The notes beneath the pieces are model-generated. The model was not told where the DNA came from, ran no database searches, and worked only from the letters and a program-made list of their open reading frames with translations. The position numbers and the translations under genes were made by a program. Shown in pieces: positions 40,799-49,805 of a stretch of 64,000 bases of DNA. The stretch is taken from the NCBI RefSeq assembly GCF_907163265.1, contig NZ_CAJQUM010000001.1:806001-870000 (forward strand), read 5' to 3'. The number at the start of each line of letters is the position of its first letter. Within the stretch, counting starts at the first letter, position 1. Source of the DNA: Georgfuchsia toluolica (lineage in GTDB: Bacteria > Pseudomonadota > Gammaproteobacteria > Burkholderiales > Rhodocyclaceae).

Positions 40799-41232
40799 TG
40801 CTGGTCCGATCGGCCTATGGATACGCAACGATTGGTGCGATCTTCGCCGGGTAGCCTTCTGTTCATGAACATGACCTTGCCTTCCAACCGCTCATTTGGC
40901 TGGACTTTCACCGGCGCCTGCGCGATAGCCGCCATTTTTTATCCTTGGGCCGCTGTCGTGGCGTGCCTGACGGCGGTAGTGACACTGACGCGGGTGAGCT
41001 GGCTGACGCCACTGAATCGCGCCTGGATGACGTTGGGCGAACTGATCAGCAGGGTCGTCAATCCGCTGGTGCTGGGCCTGATCTTCTTTGCGGTGTTTAC
41101 GCCGGTGGCCTTCGTCATGCGCCTTGCCGGGCGCGATGTCCTGACGCGAAAGTGGGATGCCGGTCGCCGCAGTTACTGGAGCGAGCGCGATCCGCCCGGT
41201 CCTGCCGAAGACAGCTTCAAGAACATGTTCTA
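40799..41232 (+). repeat. Direct repeat, copy 2 (promoter plus SxtJ gene)
   Basis: The partner of 39099-39532, 1,700 bp downstream. The few differences give about eight amino-acid changes over the region, so the duplication is not as recent as the perfect repeat in the NRPS block. Confidence 0.9.
40802..40817 (+). promoter_or_regulatory. Operator-like palindrome upstream of the carbamoylation operon
   Basis: TGGTCCGATCGGCCTA followed by TGGATACGCAACG, identical to the copy before SxtJ 1. It would drive the SxtJ-DUF5989-carbamoyltransferase-SGNH-carA-carB operon. Confidence 0.55.
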
Positions 41233-41233
41233 G
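40865..41233 (+). CDS. SxtJ-family membrane protein, copy 2
   Basis: This 122-residue near-copy of the 39165-39533 product has the same two hydrophobic hairpins and tail. It starts MNMTLPSNRSFGW. It opens the operon that contains DUF5989 and the carbamoyltransferase, the standard neighbourhood of the family. A complex with DUF5989 at the inner membrane is inferred from this conserved pairing only. Confidence 0.85.
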   Translation: MNMTLPSNRSFGWTFTGACAIAAIFYPWAAVVACLTAVVTLTRVSWLTPLNRAWMTLGELISRVVNPLVLGLIFFAVFTPVAFVMRLAGRDVLTRKWDAGRRSYWSERDPPGPAEDSFKNMF

Positions 41234-41244
41234 GGAGAAAAACT

Positions 41245-41394
41245 ATGGATTTCGTCGTCCAGATGTGGCATTTCCTCGGCGCGCGGCGCAAGTACTGGTT
41301 GCTCCCGATCATCGTCATCAGTGTGGTTCTCGGCGGGCTCCTGGTGCTGGCGCAAGGCTCGGTCTTCGCTCCGTTCATCTACACGCTGTTCTGA
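41245..41394 (+). CDS. DUF5989 small membrane protein
   Basis: This 49-residue protein starts MDFVVQMWHFLGARRKYWLL, then one hydrophobic helix, and ends QGSVFAPFIYTLF. Start, helix and end match the DUF5989 family, which is nearly always next to SxtJ and carbamoyltransferase genes. GGGAG lies about 8 bp before the ATG. The function is unknown. Confidence 0.88.
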   Translation: MDFVVQMWHFLGARRKYWLLPIIVISVVLGGLLVLAQGSVFAPFIYTLF

Positions 41395-41398
41395 TGCC

Positions 41399-43234
41399 AT
41401 GCGTATCCTCGGTATCTCGGCGTATTACCATGACAGCGCCGCCGCGCTGGTTGAAGACGGACGCGTCGTTGCAGCAGCGCAGGAAGAGCGCTTTACCCGA
41501 AAGAAGCACTATTCCGGCTTCCCGCACCACGCGATTCTCTCCTGCCTGCAGACCGCCGGCGCCGGTCCGGGCGATATCGACGCCGTCGCCTTCTACGACA
41601 AGCCCTTCCTCAAGTTCGAACGCCTGATCGAGACTTATCTTGCCTTTGCGCCGCGTGGTTTCACTTCTTTCCGCGAGGCGCTGCCGCTCTGGGTCAAGGA
41701 CAAGCTGTTCCAGCGCAACGAGATCCTGCGCCAGCTGAAGGCGATCGACGCCACCGTCGACTGGGACGACAAGCTGCTGTTCTCGGAGCATCACCTGAGC
41801 CACGCAGCCAGTGCCTTCTACCCGTCGCCCTTCGATCATGCCGCGGTCCTGACCATGGACGGCGTCGGCGAGTGGGCGACAACCTCGCTTGCGCTGGGCA
41901 ACGGGCGCGAGCTCAAGGTCGCTCGCGAGATCCACTTCCCGCACTCGATCGGCCTGCTCTATTCGGCATTCACCTATTACACCGGCTTCAAGGTCAACTC
42001 CGGCGAGTACAAGGTCATGGGCCTGGCGCCCTACGGCGAGCCGCGCTACGCGCAGCTGATCCGCGACCGGCTGATCGACATCAAGGACGACGGAAGCTTC
42101 CGCCTCAATCTCGACTACTTCGAGTACTGCACCGGCCTTACCATGACAAATGAGAAGTTCGATGCGCTCTTCGGTGGCCCCCCGCGCAAGCCGGAAGATC
42201 GCCTGACGCAGCGTGAACTCGATCTGGCGGCGTCGGTCCAGCTGATTACCGAGGAGGTTGTGCTCAAGCTTGCGCGCGGCATCGCGCGCGAGACCGGCGA
42301 GCGCAACCTGTGCCTTGCCGGCGGCGTTGCCCTCAACTGCGTTGCCAACGGCAAAGTGCTGCGCGACAAGAGCTTCCAGCATCTGTGGCTGCAACCGGCC
42401 GCCGGCGACGCCGGCGGCGCGCTCGGCGCGGCGCTGGTCGCCTACCATCTGCAGCATCGCGGTGAACGCCGGGTGGCCGATGGCCTCGATGCCATGCAAG
42501 GCGGCTATCTTGGCCCCGAGTTCTCGGCTACGGACATCAGCTCGCGCCTGACTCGTGCCGGCGCGGTGTTCGAAACCCTTGATGACAATCCGCTGGTCGA
42601 CGCCTGCGCCCAGTCGCTGGCCGAAGGCAAGGCGCTCGGCTGGTTCCAGGGGCGCATGGAATTCGGCCCGCGCGCGCTGGGCGCGCGTTCAATCCTCGGC
42701 GACGCCCGTTCGCCGAGCATGCAGAAGACACTCAACCTCAAGGTCAAGTATCGCGAATCGTTCCGGCCCTTCGCGCCGTCGGTGCTGGCAGAGGATGCTG
42801 CCGACTGGTTCGATATCGACGTCGAGAGCCCCTACATGCTGCTCGTCGCCGATGTCGCGCGCGAACGCTGCATCCCGATGACGGAGGCGCAGCAGGCGCT
42901 GTTCGGAATCGACAAGCTGAATGTGCCGCGCTCGGCGATCCCCGCGGTGACCCACGTCGATTACTCGGCGCGCATCCAGACCGTGCATAAGGAAACCAAC
43001 CCGCGCTACCACGACCTGATCTCGAGGTTCAAGGCGAAGACCGGCTGCCCGGTGATCGTCAACACCAGCTTCAACGTGCGCGGCGAACCGATTGTCGGTA
43101 GCCCGGAAGATGCGTTCCACTGCTTCATGGGAACCGATATCGAAACCCTTGCCGTCGGCAACTGCTTCCTGAAGAAGGAGTGGCAGAACCCGGCGCTGAA
43201 GCAGAACTACGAAAACGCCTTTGAGCTCGACTAG
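41399..43234 (+). CDS. Carbamoyltransferase, NodU/CmcH family
   Basis: This 611-residue protein has an N-terminal Kae1/YrdC-like ATPase half (MRILGISAYYHDSAAAL, HHLSHAASAFYPS, MDGVGEWATTSL, LAGGVALNCVANGK) and a C-terminal YrdC-like carbamoyl-transfer half (FGPRALGARSILGDAR, KYRESFRPFAPSVL, PVIVNTSFNVRGEPIV). It uses carbamoyl phosphate and ATP to O-carbamoylate a hydroxyl, probably on a sugar. The start at 41399 lies 4 bp after DUF5989; a longer in-frame ORF overlaps that gene. carA and carB follow in the same operon, which supplies the donor. Confidence 0.92.
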   Translation: MRILGISAYYHDSAAALVEDGRVVAAAQEERFTRKKHYSGFPHHAILSCLQTAGAGPGDIDAVAFYDKPFLKFERLIETYLAFAPRGFTSFREALPLWVKDKLFQRNEILRQLKAIDATVDWDDKLLFSEHHLSHAASAFYPSPFDHAAVLTMDGVGEWATTSLALGNGRELKVAREIHFPHSIGLLYSAFTYYTGFKVNSGEYKVMGLAPYGEPRYAQLIRDRLIDIKDDGSFRLNLDYFEYCTGLTMTNEKFDALFGGPPRKPEDRLTQRELDLAASVQLITEEVVLKLARGIARETGERNLCLAGGVALNCVANGKVLRDKSFQHLWLQPAAGDAGGALGAALVAYHLQHRGERRVADGLDAMQGGYLGPEFSATDISSRLTRAGAVFETLDDNPLVDACAQSLAEGKALGWFQGRMEFGPRALGARSILGDARSPSMQKTLNLKVKYRESFRPFAPSVLAEDAADWFDIDVESPYMLLVADVARERCIPMTEAQQALFGIDKLNVPRSAIPAVTHVDYSARIQTVHKETNPRYHDLISRFKAKTGCPVIVNTSFNVRGEPIVGSPEDAFHCFMGTDIETLAVGNCFLKKEWQNPALKQNYENAFELD

Positions 43235-43242
43235 GAATTCCC

Positions 43243-44433
43243 ATGCGCGAAACCGCTTTCCCCGGAATAAAGCGCCTGGCAGTTCCATTCCTGATCGTCG
43301 CCGTTGCCGTTCTGGCGGCGCTGCTTCTGTTCGAGATTCTGTTGCGTGGCATCGGTTACAGCGCGCCGATCTGGTATCAGCCAGACCCGCAACTCGGCTG
43401 GACCTTGCGTCCGGGCATTGCCGCGTGGGCTACCAGGGAGGGCCGCGCCTATGTCGAGGTGAATGCTGCTGGCTGGCGCGACCAGAACCATCCGCTCGAC
43501 AAGCCGGCGAACATCTACCGCATTGCTGTGCTCGGCGACTCCTACGCCGAGGCAATGCAGGTTTCACGCGAAGAGACGTTCTGGGCGCTGCTGCCGGAAA
43601 AACTCGCGGCCTGCGGTTTCCGGAATGGCAAACAGCGCATCGAAGTGATGAACTTCGGCGTTTCAAGTTACGGCACGGCGCAGGAGTATCTCGTGCTCGA
43701 GTCAAAGGCGATGCGCTACCGGCCGGACCTGGTGTTGCTGCAGTTCACGAATGGCAACGATGTCACGAACAACTCGAAAGCGCTTGAAAATAGAAAGATA
43801 CGACCGTTTTACGTGCTGGACCGCGATGGCGAGCTGCGCCTCGACAATTCCTTTTCCGCGGCGCCGGAATTTCGCGCCAAATTGTCGCCGGCCAGCGAAG
43901 CGTTCAGAAAGATGGCGGACATGTCTCGGGTCGCTCAACTGGTCAACGCGGCGCGAACATTGCCGTTGCTGCGCACTGCGAATGCCGCCGACGCAAGAGG
44001 TGTCGAGCAGGGCATGGAGCCTGACGTCCTGGCACCGCCGCGCGACCCGCTCTGGGACGAAGCCTGGCGCGTTACCGAGAAACTTGTCGCCAAGACAGAC
44101 CAATATGCCAAACGCAATGGCGCGCATTTCCTGGTGGTGACAATTCCCTACGCCATTCAGGTGCATCCCGATGCAGCCGTTCGCACCGAACTGCAAAACA
44201 GACTCGGCGTCGCGGACCTGTTCTACCCGGACCGGCGTATCACCGGGTTTGCGCACGGCCACGACATCGATGCACTGGCGCTGGCGCCTGAAATGCAACG
44301 TCTTGCCGAAAAGCGCAACATCTATTTTCATGGTTTTGCGAATAACGGCATGGGTCGCGGCCACTGGAACGCCGACGGCCATCGCGTCGCCGCCGAACTC
44401 ATCGCGCAGCATCTTTGCGGACAACAGCCATGA
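43243..44433 (+). CDS. SGNH-hydrolase-like membrane-anchored protein
   Basis: This 396-residue protein has a signal-anchor helix at about 10-32 (RLAVPFLIVAVAVLAALLLF), then SGNH blocks GDSYAEAMQ, NFGVSSYGTAQEYL, QFTNGNDV and, near the C-terminus, WNADGHRVAAELI with block V Asp and His. It is probably periplasmic and acts on an acyl or carbamoyl-modified sugar. It lies 8 bp after the carbamoyltransferase and overlaps carA as ATGA, so it belongs to this pathway. It is only distantly related to the 39.6-kb SGNH protein. Confidence 0.85.
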   Translation: MRETAFPGIKRLAVPFLIVAVAVLAALLLFEILLRGIGYSAPIWYQPDPQLGWTLRPGIAAWATREGRAYVEVNAAGWRDQNHPLDKPANIYRIAVLGDSYAEAMQVSREETFWALLPEKLAACGFRNGKQRIEVMNFGVSSYGTAQEYLVLESKAMRYRPDLVLLQFTNGNDVTNNSKALENRKIRPFYVLDRDGELRLDNSFSAAPEFRAKLSPASEAFRKMADMSRVAQLVNAARTLPLLRTANAADARGVEQGMEPDVLAPPRDPLWDEAWRVTEKLVAKTDQYAKRNGAHFLVVTIPYAIQVHPDAAVRTELQNRLGVADLFYPDRRITGFAHGHDIDALALAPEMQRLAEKRNIYFHGFANNGMGRGHWNADGHRVAAELIAQHLCGQQP

Positions 44434-45464
44434 CGACCGCTGCGCTGGTTCTGGCCGATGGCACCACATTCCACGGCCGGCTGATGGGCGGGCGACGTTC
44501 GGTATCCGGCGAGGTGGTGTTCAACACCGGCATGGTCGGCTATACGGAGGCGCTGACCGATCCCTCCTACCATGGCCAACTACTGTGCCTGACCTATCCG
44601 CTTGTCGGCAACTACGGCGTGCCGCCGGACTTCGAATCGACGAAGATCCAGGTCAGCGGCCTCATCGTCTCTGAACTGGCGCTCGAATACAGCCATGCCA
44701 GCGCTGCCCGGAGCCTGCCGCAGTGGTTGCGGGCAGAAGGCATTCCATGCCTGACCGGCATCGACACGCGTGCGCTGACGAAACGGCTGCGGCAAGCCGG
44801 TTGCATGGCCGGGAAGATCGTTACCGGGATGCGCCCCCTGCCCTTCGCCGCGCCGGACGCCGAGCATTCGGTGGCGGCCGTCAGCGCCGGCCAGCGCGAG
44901 GAATACGCCGGCGGCCGCCGCCGTGTCGTGCTCGTCGACTGTGGTGTCAAGTCGAGCATCATCGGCCAGTTGCGGGCGCGCGACCTGACTGTCATACGCG
45001 TTCCCTGGGACTACGACTTTCTCGCTGAGGACTTCGCTGCCGTCGTCGTATCCAACGGCCCGGGCGACCCGAGCCAGTGCAGCGCCACGGTACGCAATAT
45101 CGCGCGCGCAATGCAACTGGAGCGCCCGATCCTCGGCATCTGCCTCGGCCACCAACTGCTGGCGCTGGCAGCGGGGGCATCGACCTACAAGCTCAAGTTC
45201 GGACACCGCGGCCACAACCAGCCTTGCCTAGAAGAAGGCACGCAGCGCTGTTTCATCACCTCGCAGAACCATGGCTACGCCGTCGACGCGAGTTCGCTGC
45301 CGGCCGGCTGGGTTCCCTGGTTCACCAACGCCAACGACGGCTCGAACGAAGGGATACGGCACAGTTCGCAACCCTTCATGAGCGTGCAGTTCCATCCGGA
45401 AGCGGCCCCCGGCCCGGTGGACTGCGAGCCGATTTTCGACCGTTTTGTGGAGTCCATCCGATGA
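44430..45464 (+). CDS. carA: Carbamoyl-phosphate synthase small subunit (probable second, cluster-specific copy)
   Basis: This 344-residue protein has the CarA N-terminal domain (GEVVFNTGMVGYTEALTDPSY) and class I glutaminase with catalytic Cys in GICLGHQLLAL and His-Glu in SVQFHPEAAPGP. It is about 35-40 residues shorter than E. coli CarA. It starts by ATGA overlap with the SGNH gene and overlaps carB the same way. Being embedded in a carbamoyltransferase operon suggests a dedicated copy that feeds carbamoyl phosphate to that enzyme; a second housekeeping carAB elsewhere is predicted. Confidence 0.92.
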   Translation: MTTAALVLADGTTFHGRLMGGRRSVSGEVVFNTGMVGYTEALTDPSYHGQLLCLTYPLVGNYGVPPDFESTKIQVSGLIVSELALEYSHASAARSLPQWLRAEGIPCLTGIDTRALTKRLRQAGCMAGKIVTGMRPLPFAAPDAEHSVAAVSAGQREEYAGGRRRVVLVDCGVKSSIIGQLRARDLTVIRVPWDYDFLAEDFAAVVVSNGPGDPSQCSATVRNIARAMQLERPILGICLGHQLLALAAGASTYKLKFGHRGHNQPCLEEGTQRCFITSQNHGYAVDASSLPAGWVPWFTNANDGSNEGIRHSSQPFMSVQFHPEAAPGPVDCEPIFDRFVESIR

Positions 45465-48400
45465 GTGCAAAACCGGGCAAGGTCCTGATTCTGGGCAGCG
45501 GTGCGCTGAAGATCGGCGAAGCGGGCGAATTCGACTACTCCGGCAGCCAGGCGATCAAGGCGCTGAAGGAGGAAGGTGTCGTGACGGTGCTGGTGAATCC
45601 GAACATCGCGACGATCCAGACATCGGCGACGCTCGCTGACCAGATTTATCTGCTGCCGGTGACGCCGTATTTCGTCGAACAGGTTATCGCACGCGAACGG
45701 CCGGACGCGATTGCGCTCGGCTTCGGCGGCCAGACGGCGCTCAATTGCGGTCTCGAACTGGCGCGCGGTGGCGTTCTCGAGCGCTGGCAGGTCGCCGTGT
45801 TCGGCACACCGATAGCGGCGATCGAGGCCACCGAGGACCGCGCCATTTTCGCTGCGCGGCTGGCCGAAATCGGCGTCGCCGTACCGCGCAGTGCCGCTGC
45901 CACGTCGCTCGAAGAAGCTGTGCTGCTGGCGGCAGGAATCGGTTATCCGGTGATGGTCCGCGTCGCCTACGCCCTTGGCGGGTTGGGCTCGGGCTGGTGT
46001 GCGGACGAGCGGCAGTTGCGCCAGCGCGTTGCCAAAGGGCTGGCGCACAGCCCGCAGGTGCTGGTCGAGGAATACCTGGTCGGCTGGAAGGAATTCGAAT
46101 ACGAGGTGGTCCGCGACCGCTTCGACAATTGCATCGTCGTCTGCAACATGGAAAACCTCGACCCGATGGGCATCCATACCGGTGAGAGCATCGTCGTCGC
46201 ACCGAGCCAGACGCTGAGCAACCGCGAGTATCACCGATTGCGCGAACTGGCGATCCGGGCCGTGCGGCATTTCGGCGTAGTCGGCGAATGCAATATCCAA
46301 TTCGCCGTCGAGCCGGACTCGGGCGACTACCGCGTCATCGAGATCAACGCCCGTCTGTCGCGCAGTTCGGCACTGGCCTCGAAGGCGACCGGCTATCCTC
46401 TGGCCTTCGTCGCCGCCAAGCTCGGCCTCGGCTATAGCCTCACCGAGCTGCCCAACGCCGTTACCCGCGTCACCATGTCCTGTTTCGAGCCTGCGCTCGA
46501 TTACGTCGTAGTCAAGGCGCCGCGCTGGGATTTGCAGAAATTCCGCAGCACTTCGCAGAGCCTCGGTTCATCGATGAAATCGGTCGGCGAGGTGATGGCC
46601 ATCGGCCGCAGTTTCGAAGAGGCATTGCAGAAGGCGCTGCGCATGCTCGATGCCGGCGGCGCGCCCGCACACGAGCGGACCGGGCGCCTGTGCCGGGCGG
46701 AGATCGAAGGCATCCTGCGCGAGCCGACGCCCGATCGCATTCATGTCGCCGCCGAGGCCCTGCGCCGGGACTGGTCAGTCGCGAAAATCCATGCGCTGTC
46801 GCATATCGACTGCTGGTTCCTGCAGAAGATCCGCCGCATCGTCAACATAGAGAAGCGCCTGCGCCGATCAGCAACACCGGCGCTTCTGGCAGAGGCAAAG
46901 CGCTGCGGTTTCTCCGATGCGCGCATTGCCGAACTGGGCGGCACCAGCGCAGACGCAGTGCGCGCCCGGCGCCAGGCCTGCGGCATCGTTCCCTATGTCA
47001 AGCAGATCGACACGCTCGCCGGCGAATATCCGGCGCTGACCAACTACCTGTATCTGACTCACCACGGCAGCGAGGATGACGTCGCCGCCGGCGACCTGGA
47101 CGACGCCGTGCTGGTCCTCGGCTCGGGCGCTTACCGCATTGGCAGCTCGGTCGAGTTCGATTGGTGCGGCGTGAACACGGTGCAGGCGTTGCGTCGCATG
47201 GGCTACAAGACGATCATGCTGAACAACAACCCCGAAACGGTGAGCACCGATTTCAACGAGTGCGACCGGCTCTACTTCGAGGAAATCACGCTGGAGACCG
47301 TGGTCGACATCTGTCAGCGCGAACGGCCGCTCGGCGTCATCGTATCGGTCGGGGGTCAGGTACCGAACAATCTTGCCATGCAGTTGGCGGAGAACGGCAT
47401 ACGCCTGCTCGGCACGCAGGCAAGCGGCATCGACGCTGCCGAAGACCGGCATCAGTTCTCGCGCCTGCTCGACCGCCTCGGCATCCTGCAGCCTGCGTGG
47501 CGGGATCTGGTTTCGCTCGAAGACGCAATGGCCTTCGCGGGCAGCGTCGGCTACCCGGTGCTGGTCCGTCCTTCCTATGTGCTCAGCGGCGCTGCCATGG
47601 GTGTCGCTGCGAACGACGCCGAGCTCGAGCGTTTCCTGCGCGGCGCCACGACGCTCTCGCCGCTGCATCCGGTCGTCATCAGCAAGTTCCTCGAAAACGC
47701 CCGCGAACTCGAGATCGACGCCGTCGCCTGCAACGGCCAGATCGTCGTCGCGGCGGTCTCTGAGCATGTCGAGAACGCCGGCGTGCATTCGGGCGATGCC
47801 ACCCTGGTGTTGCCGCCGCAGCGCACCTACCTCGAGACCATCCGGCGCATCCGCGCCATATCGGCGCGCATCGCAGCGGCACTGAATATCCACGGCCCCT
47901 TCAACATGCAGTTCCTGGCCAAGGCCAACGAAGTCAGCGTCATCGAGTGCAATCTTCGCGCCTCGCGCAGTTTTCCTTTCGTTTCGAAGGTGACGAGGAT
48001 CAATTTCATCGAAATCGCCGCAGCGGTGATGATGGGGCGTCCAGTCGAAGTGCATAACGGCTCGGTGATCGACCTCGACTACGTCGGCGTCAAGGCGCCA
48101 CAGTTTTCGTTCATGCGGCTCGAAGGCGCCGACCCGGTGCTCGGCGTCGAAATGGCCTCGACCGGTGAAGTCGGCTGCATTGGCGACGACTTCGAGGAAG
48201 CTTTCCTGAAGGCGCTGCTTGCCGTCGGATTTCGCCTGCCAGTAAAGAATGCGTTGCTCTCGACCGGCCCCATCGAAGACAAGGCGGCATTCCTGGAAAG
48301 TGCGCGCACCCTGCGCGACTTGGGCATCAACCTGTTCGCGACCGCCGGCACAGCCACCTTCCTCAACGCCAACGGCGTCGGGACCACGCTGCTCCACTGG

Positions 48401-48718
48401 CCCAGCGAAGGACGCTCGCCGAATACATTGGAATACCTGAGTCAGGGCAAGCTGGATCTGGTCATCAATATCCCGAAGAGCAGCGCCGAGCTCGAATTGT
48501 CGAATGATTACCTGATCCGCCGCCACAGCGCGGACTTTGGCATTCCGTTGATCACCAACATCCAGCTCGCGCAGCGTTTTGTCGAGGCCATCGCCAAGAA
48601 GCCACTCACCGAACTGCACATCAAGAGCTGGAAGGAATATGCGCCGAATTTGCCGCCGGTGAAGCGAGTCACAGTCCCGGATAGCCAGGTATCGATGCGG
48701 CCGGCAGTGCTGAACTAG
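45461..48718 (+). CDS. carB: Carbamoyl-phosphate synthase large subunit
   Basis: This 1,085-residue protein has two CPSase ATP-grasp halves (first with KSVGEVMAIGRSFEEAL closing it near 380, second beginning near VLVLGSGAYRIGSSVEFDW at about 550) and a C-terminal MGS-like allosteric domain (about 940-1070, TAGTATFLNANG). It makes carbamoyl phosphate from bicarbonate, two ATP and ammonia passed from CarA. Length fits the family (E. coli 1,073). The ATG at 45461 overlaps the carA stop. A much longer ORF in frame upstream reads through carA antisense-like and is rejected. Confidence 0.95.
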   Translation: MSAKPGKVLILGSGALKIGEAGEFDYSGSQAIKALKEEGVVTVLVNPNIATIQTSATLADQIYLLPVTPYFVEQVIARERPDAIALGFGGQTALNCGLELARGGVLERWQVAVFGTPIAAIEATEDRAIFAARLAEIGVAVPRSAAATSLEEAVLLAAGIGYPVMVRVAYALGGLGSGWCADERQLRQRVAKGLAHSPQVLVEEYLVGWKEFEYEVVRDRFDNCIVVCNMENLDPMGIHTGESIVVAPSQTLSNREYHRLRELAIRAVRHFGVVGECNIQFAVEPDSGDYRVIEINARLSRSSALASKATGYPLAFVAAKLGLGYSLTELPNAVTRVTMSCFEPALDYVVVKAPRWDLQKFRSTSQSLGSSMKSVGEVMAIGRSFEEALQKALRMLDAGGAPAHERTGRLCRAEIEGILREPTPDRIHVAAEALRRDWSVAKIHALSHIDCWFLQKIRRIVNIEKRLRRSATPALLAEAKRCGFSDARIAELGGTSADAVRARRQACGIVPYVKQIDTLAGEYPALTNYLYLTHHGSEDDVAAGDLDDAVLVLGSGAYRIGSSVEFDWCGVNTVQALRRMGYKTIMLNNNPETVSTDFNECDRLYFEEITLETVVDICQRERPLGVIVSVGGQVPNNLAMQLAENGIRLLGTQASGIDAAEDRHQFSRLLDRLGILQPAWRDLVSLEDAMAFAGSVGYPVLVRPSYVLSGAAMGVAANDAELERFLRGATTLSPLHPVVISKFLENARELEIDAVACNGQIVVAAVSEHVENAGVHSGDATLVLPPQRTYLETIRRIRAISARIAAALNIHGPFNMQFLAKANEVSVIECNLRASRSFPFVSKVTRINFIEIAAAVMMGRPVEVHNGSVIDLDYVGVKAPQFSFMRLEGADPVLGVEMASTGEVGCIGDDFEEAFLKALLAVGFRLPVKNALLSTGPIEDKAAFLESARTLRDLGINLFATAGTATFLNANGVGTTLLHWPSEGRSPNTLEYLSQGKLDLVINIPKSSAELELSNDYLIRRHSADFGIPLITNIQLAQRFVEAIAKKPLTELHIKSWKEYAPNLPPVKRVTVPDSQVSMRPAVLN

Positions 48719-48854
48719 GCTCGACACCTGTGAGCCGTGCAACAACGTCCGGTTGCCGGCTGCTGATGGTGCAACGCAAGCGCTCAAGCGCGGCCGGATC
48801 GAGCTGGAACTGCTTCTGGTATGCGATCGGCGTTATCGGAGACCCAGCCAATTT
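48669..48854 (-). pseudogene. Possible 3' remnant of an unrecognised gene
   Basis: In the 197-bp gap between convergent carB and PIG-L one minus-strand frame reads as credible protein, including YQKQFQLDPAALERLRCTIS and RQPDVVARLTGV. It then runs antisense over the carB 3' end. No start or family is evident. Weak. Confidence 0.2.
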
Positions 48855-48915
48855 CGCATGGCGCGCGCGACGCCCGGCGATGGCGCGTGTGGATGAGGAC
48901 CTCGTGCCCGCCTTC

Positions 48916-49659
48916 TCAATAAACTGGACTGGTGGGCGATGGCACTTCGCTCGTTGCGGTGGCCTCGGCGGCATGGCTGGCGGCAACGGAATTCTCGTCG
49001 GCGAACAGGTTGGTGTCGCCGTTGATTTTGATGATTTCGAAGGCCTCGGCGTACTGGGTGTGGATCTGGTAGCCCCGATACATGGCGCGGCCACGGACTC
49101 CTTCCAGCCACCACTCGCCATTTCGTTTCATTTGGCTGGCGTGGGCAAGGATGCTCTGGATCTTGCGGTCGATGTGTTTGGAGACATCGATCAGGTATTG
49201 GGCGCGGAAACCGGCAGGCGTGATGCCGCCGGGGATGGTTTGTTCGTACATGTAGACGTTGAAGTTGTTCTTCCGGGTTGCGGCGACGATGCAGCGCGTC
49301 ACATTCACATGGTCCTGGTGCGAATCCTCGATCCAGTGCGTGAATACCGAATGCGGCCGGAACTGCCTGATGACCGAGTCGACGGCGCCGATGCTGACCC
49401 GGTTGTAGCCGAGTTGGTTCGCCTTGATTGGCAGCACGATCACCTCCTTGATGCCGAGAATCGCTGCGGACGCGCGTGCTTCCCTGATGCGGCATTCGCG
49501 CTCGTCGGGCACCGTGGCGATGCACGAGTACACGTGGTTGCCACAAGCGGTCAGGCGGCTAACGGTTCCGGCCATGCCGATTTCGATGTCGTCGGGATGT
49601 GCGCCGAAGACGATGACGGTCTTGGTGGCGTTGCGTGCTGGAGACGATGGTATGGGCAT
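48916..49659 (-). CDS. PIG-L/LmbE-family deacetylase
   Basis: This 247-residue protein has the metal-binding motif GAHPDDIEIGMAGT near the N-terminus, an HQDHVNVTRCI segment with further ligands, and the Rossmann-like core of the family. Relatives remove N-acetyl groups from GlcNAc-type conjugates. The last 35 residues are low-complexity and Ala/Ser-rich. AGAGG precedes the ATG by about 9 bp. It lies behind its own operator-like site, just after the truncated asnB. It may deacetylate an amino sugar of the polymer. Confidence 0.9.
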   Translation of the reverse strand: MPIPSSPARNATKTVIVFGAHPDDIEIGMAGTVSRLTACGNHVYSCIATVPDERECRIREARASAAILGIKEVIVLPIKANQLGYNRVSIGAVDSVIRQFRPHSVFTHWIEDSHQDHVNVTRCIVAATRKNNFNVYMYEQTIPGGITPAGFRAQYLIDVSKHIDRKIQSILAHASQMKRNGEWWLEGVRGRAMYRGYQIHTQYAEAFEIIKINGDTNLFADENSVAASHAAEATATSEVPSPTSPVY

Positions 49660-49784
49660 ATCAATATCCTCTCTCGAATGTTTTGCGGGCGCTGGCCGTC
49701 AGCCAATCGGGTCAGCTTCCGTTCCTCAGTTAGTAGCCTAATCACATCGTAATAAACATAGTGCAAGGCCGCACGCGTAATTCA

Positions 49785-49800
49785 TGGTCCATTTGGAGTT
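49785..49800 (-). promoter_or_regulatory. Operator-like palindrome upstream of PIG-L
   Basis: Plus-strand TGGTCCATTTGGAGTT; on the minus strand GGACCATGAATTACGC follows the second-class pattern. It sits five bases from the truncated asnB stop and about 125 bp before the PIG-L start. Confidence 0.5.
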
Positions 49801-49805
49801 TGTCG

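Noticed and set aside
45077..45460. An in-frame N-terminal extension of carB by 128 residues
   Set aside because: It overlaps carA, has unnatural composition, and the ATG at 45461 gives the family start with a 4-bp overlap.
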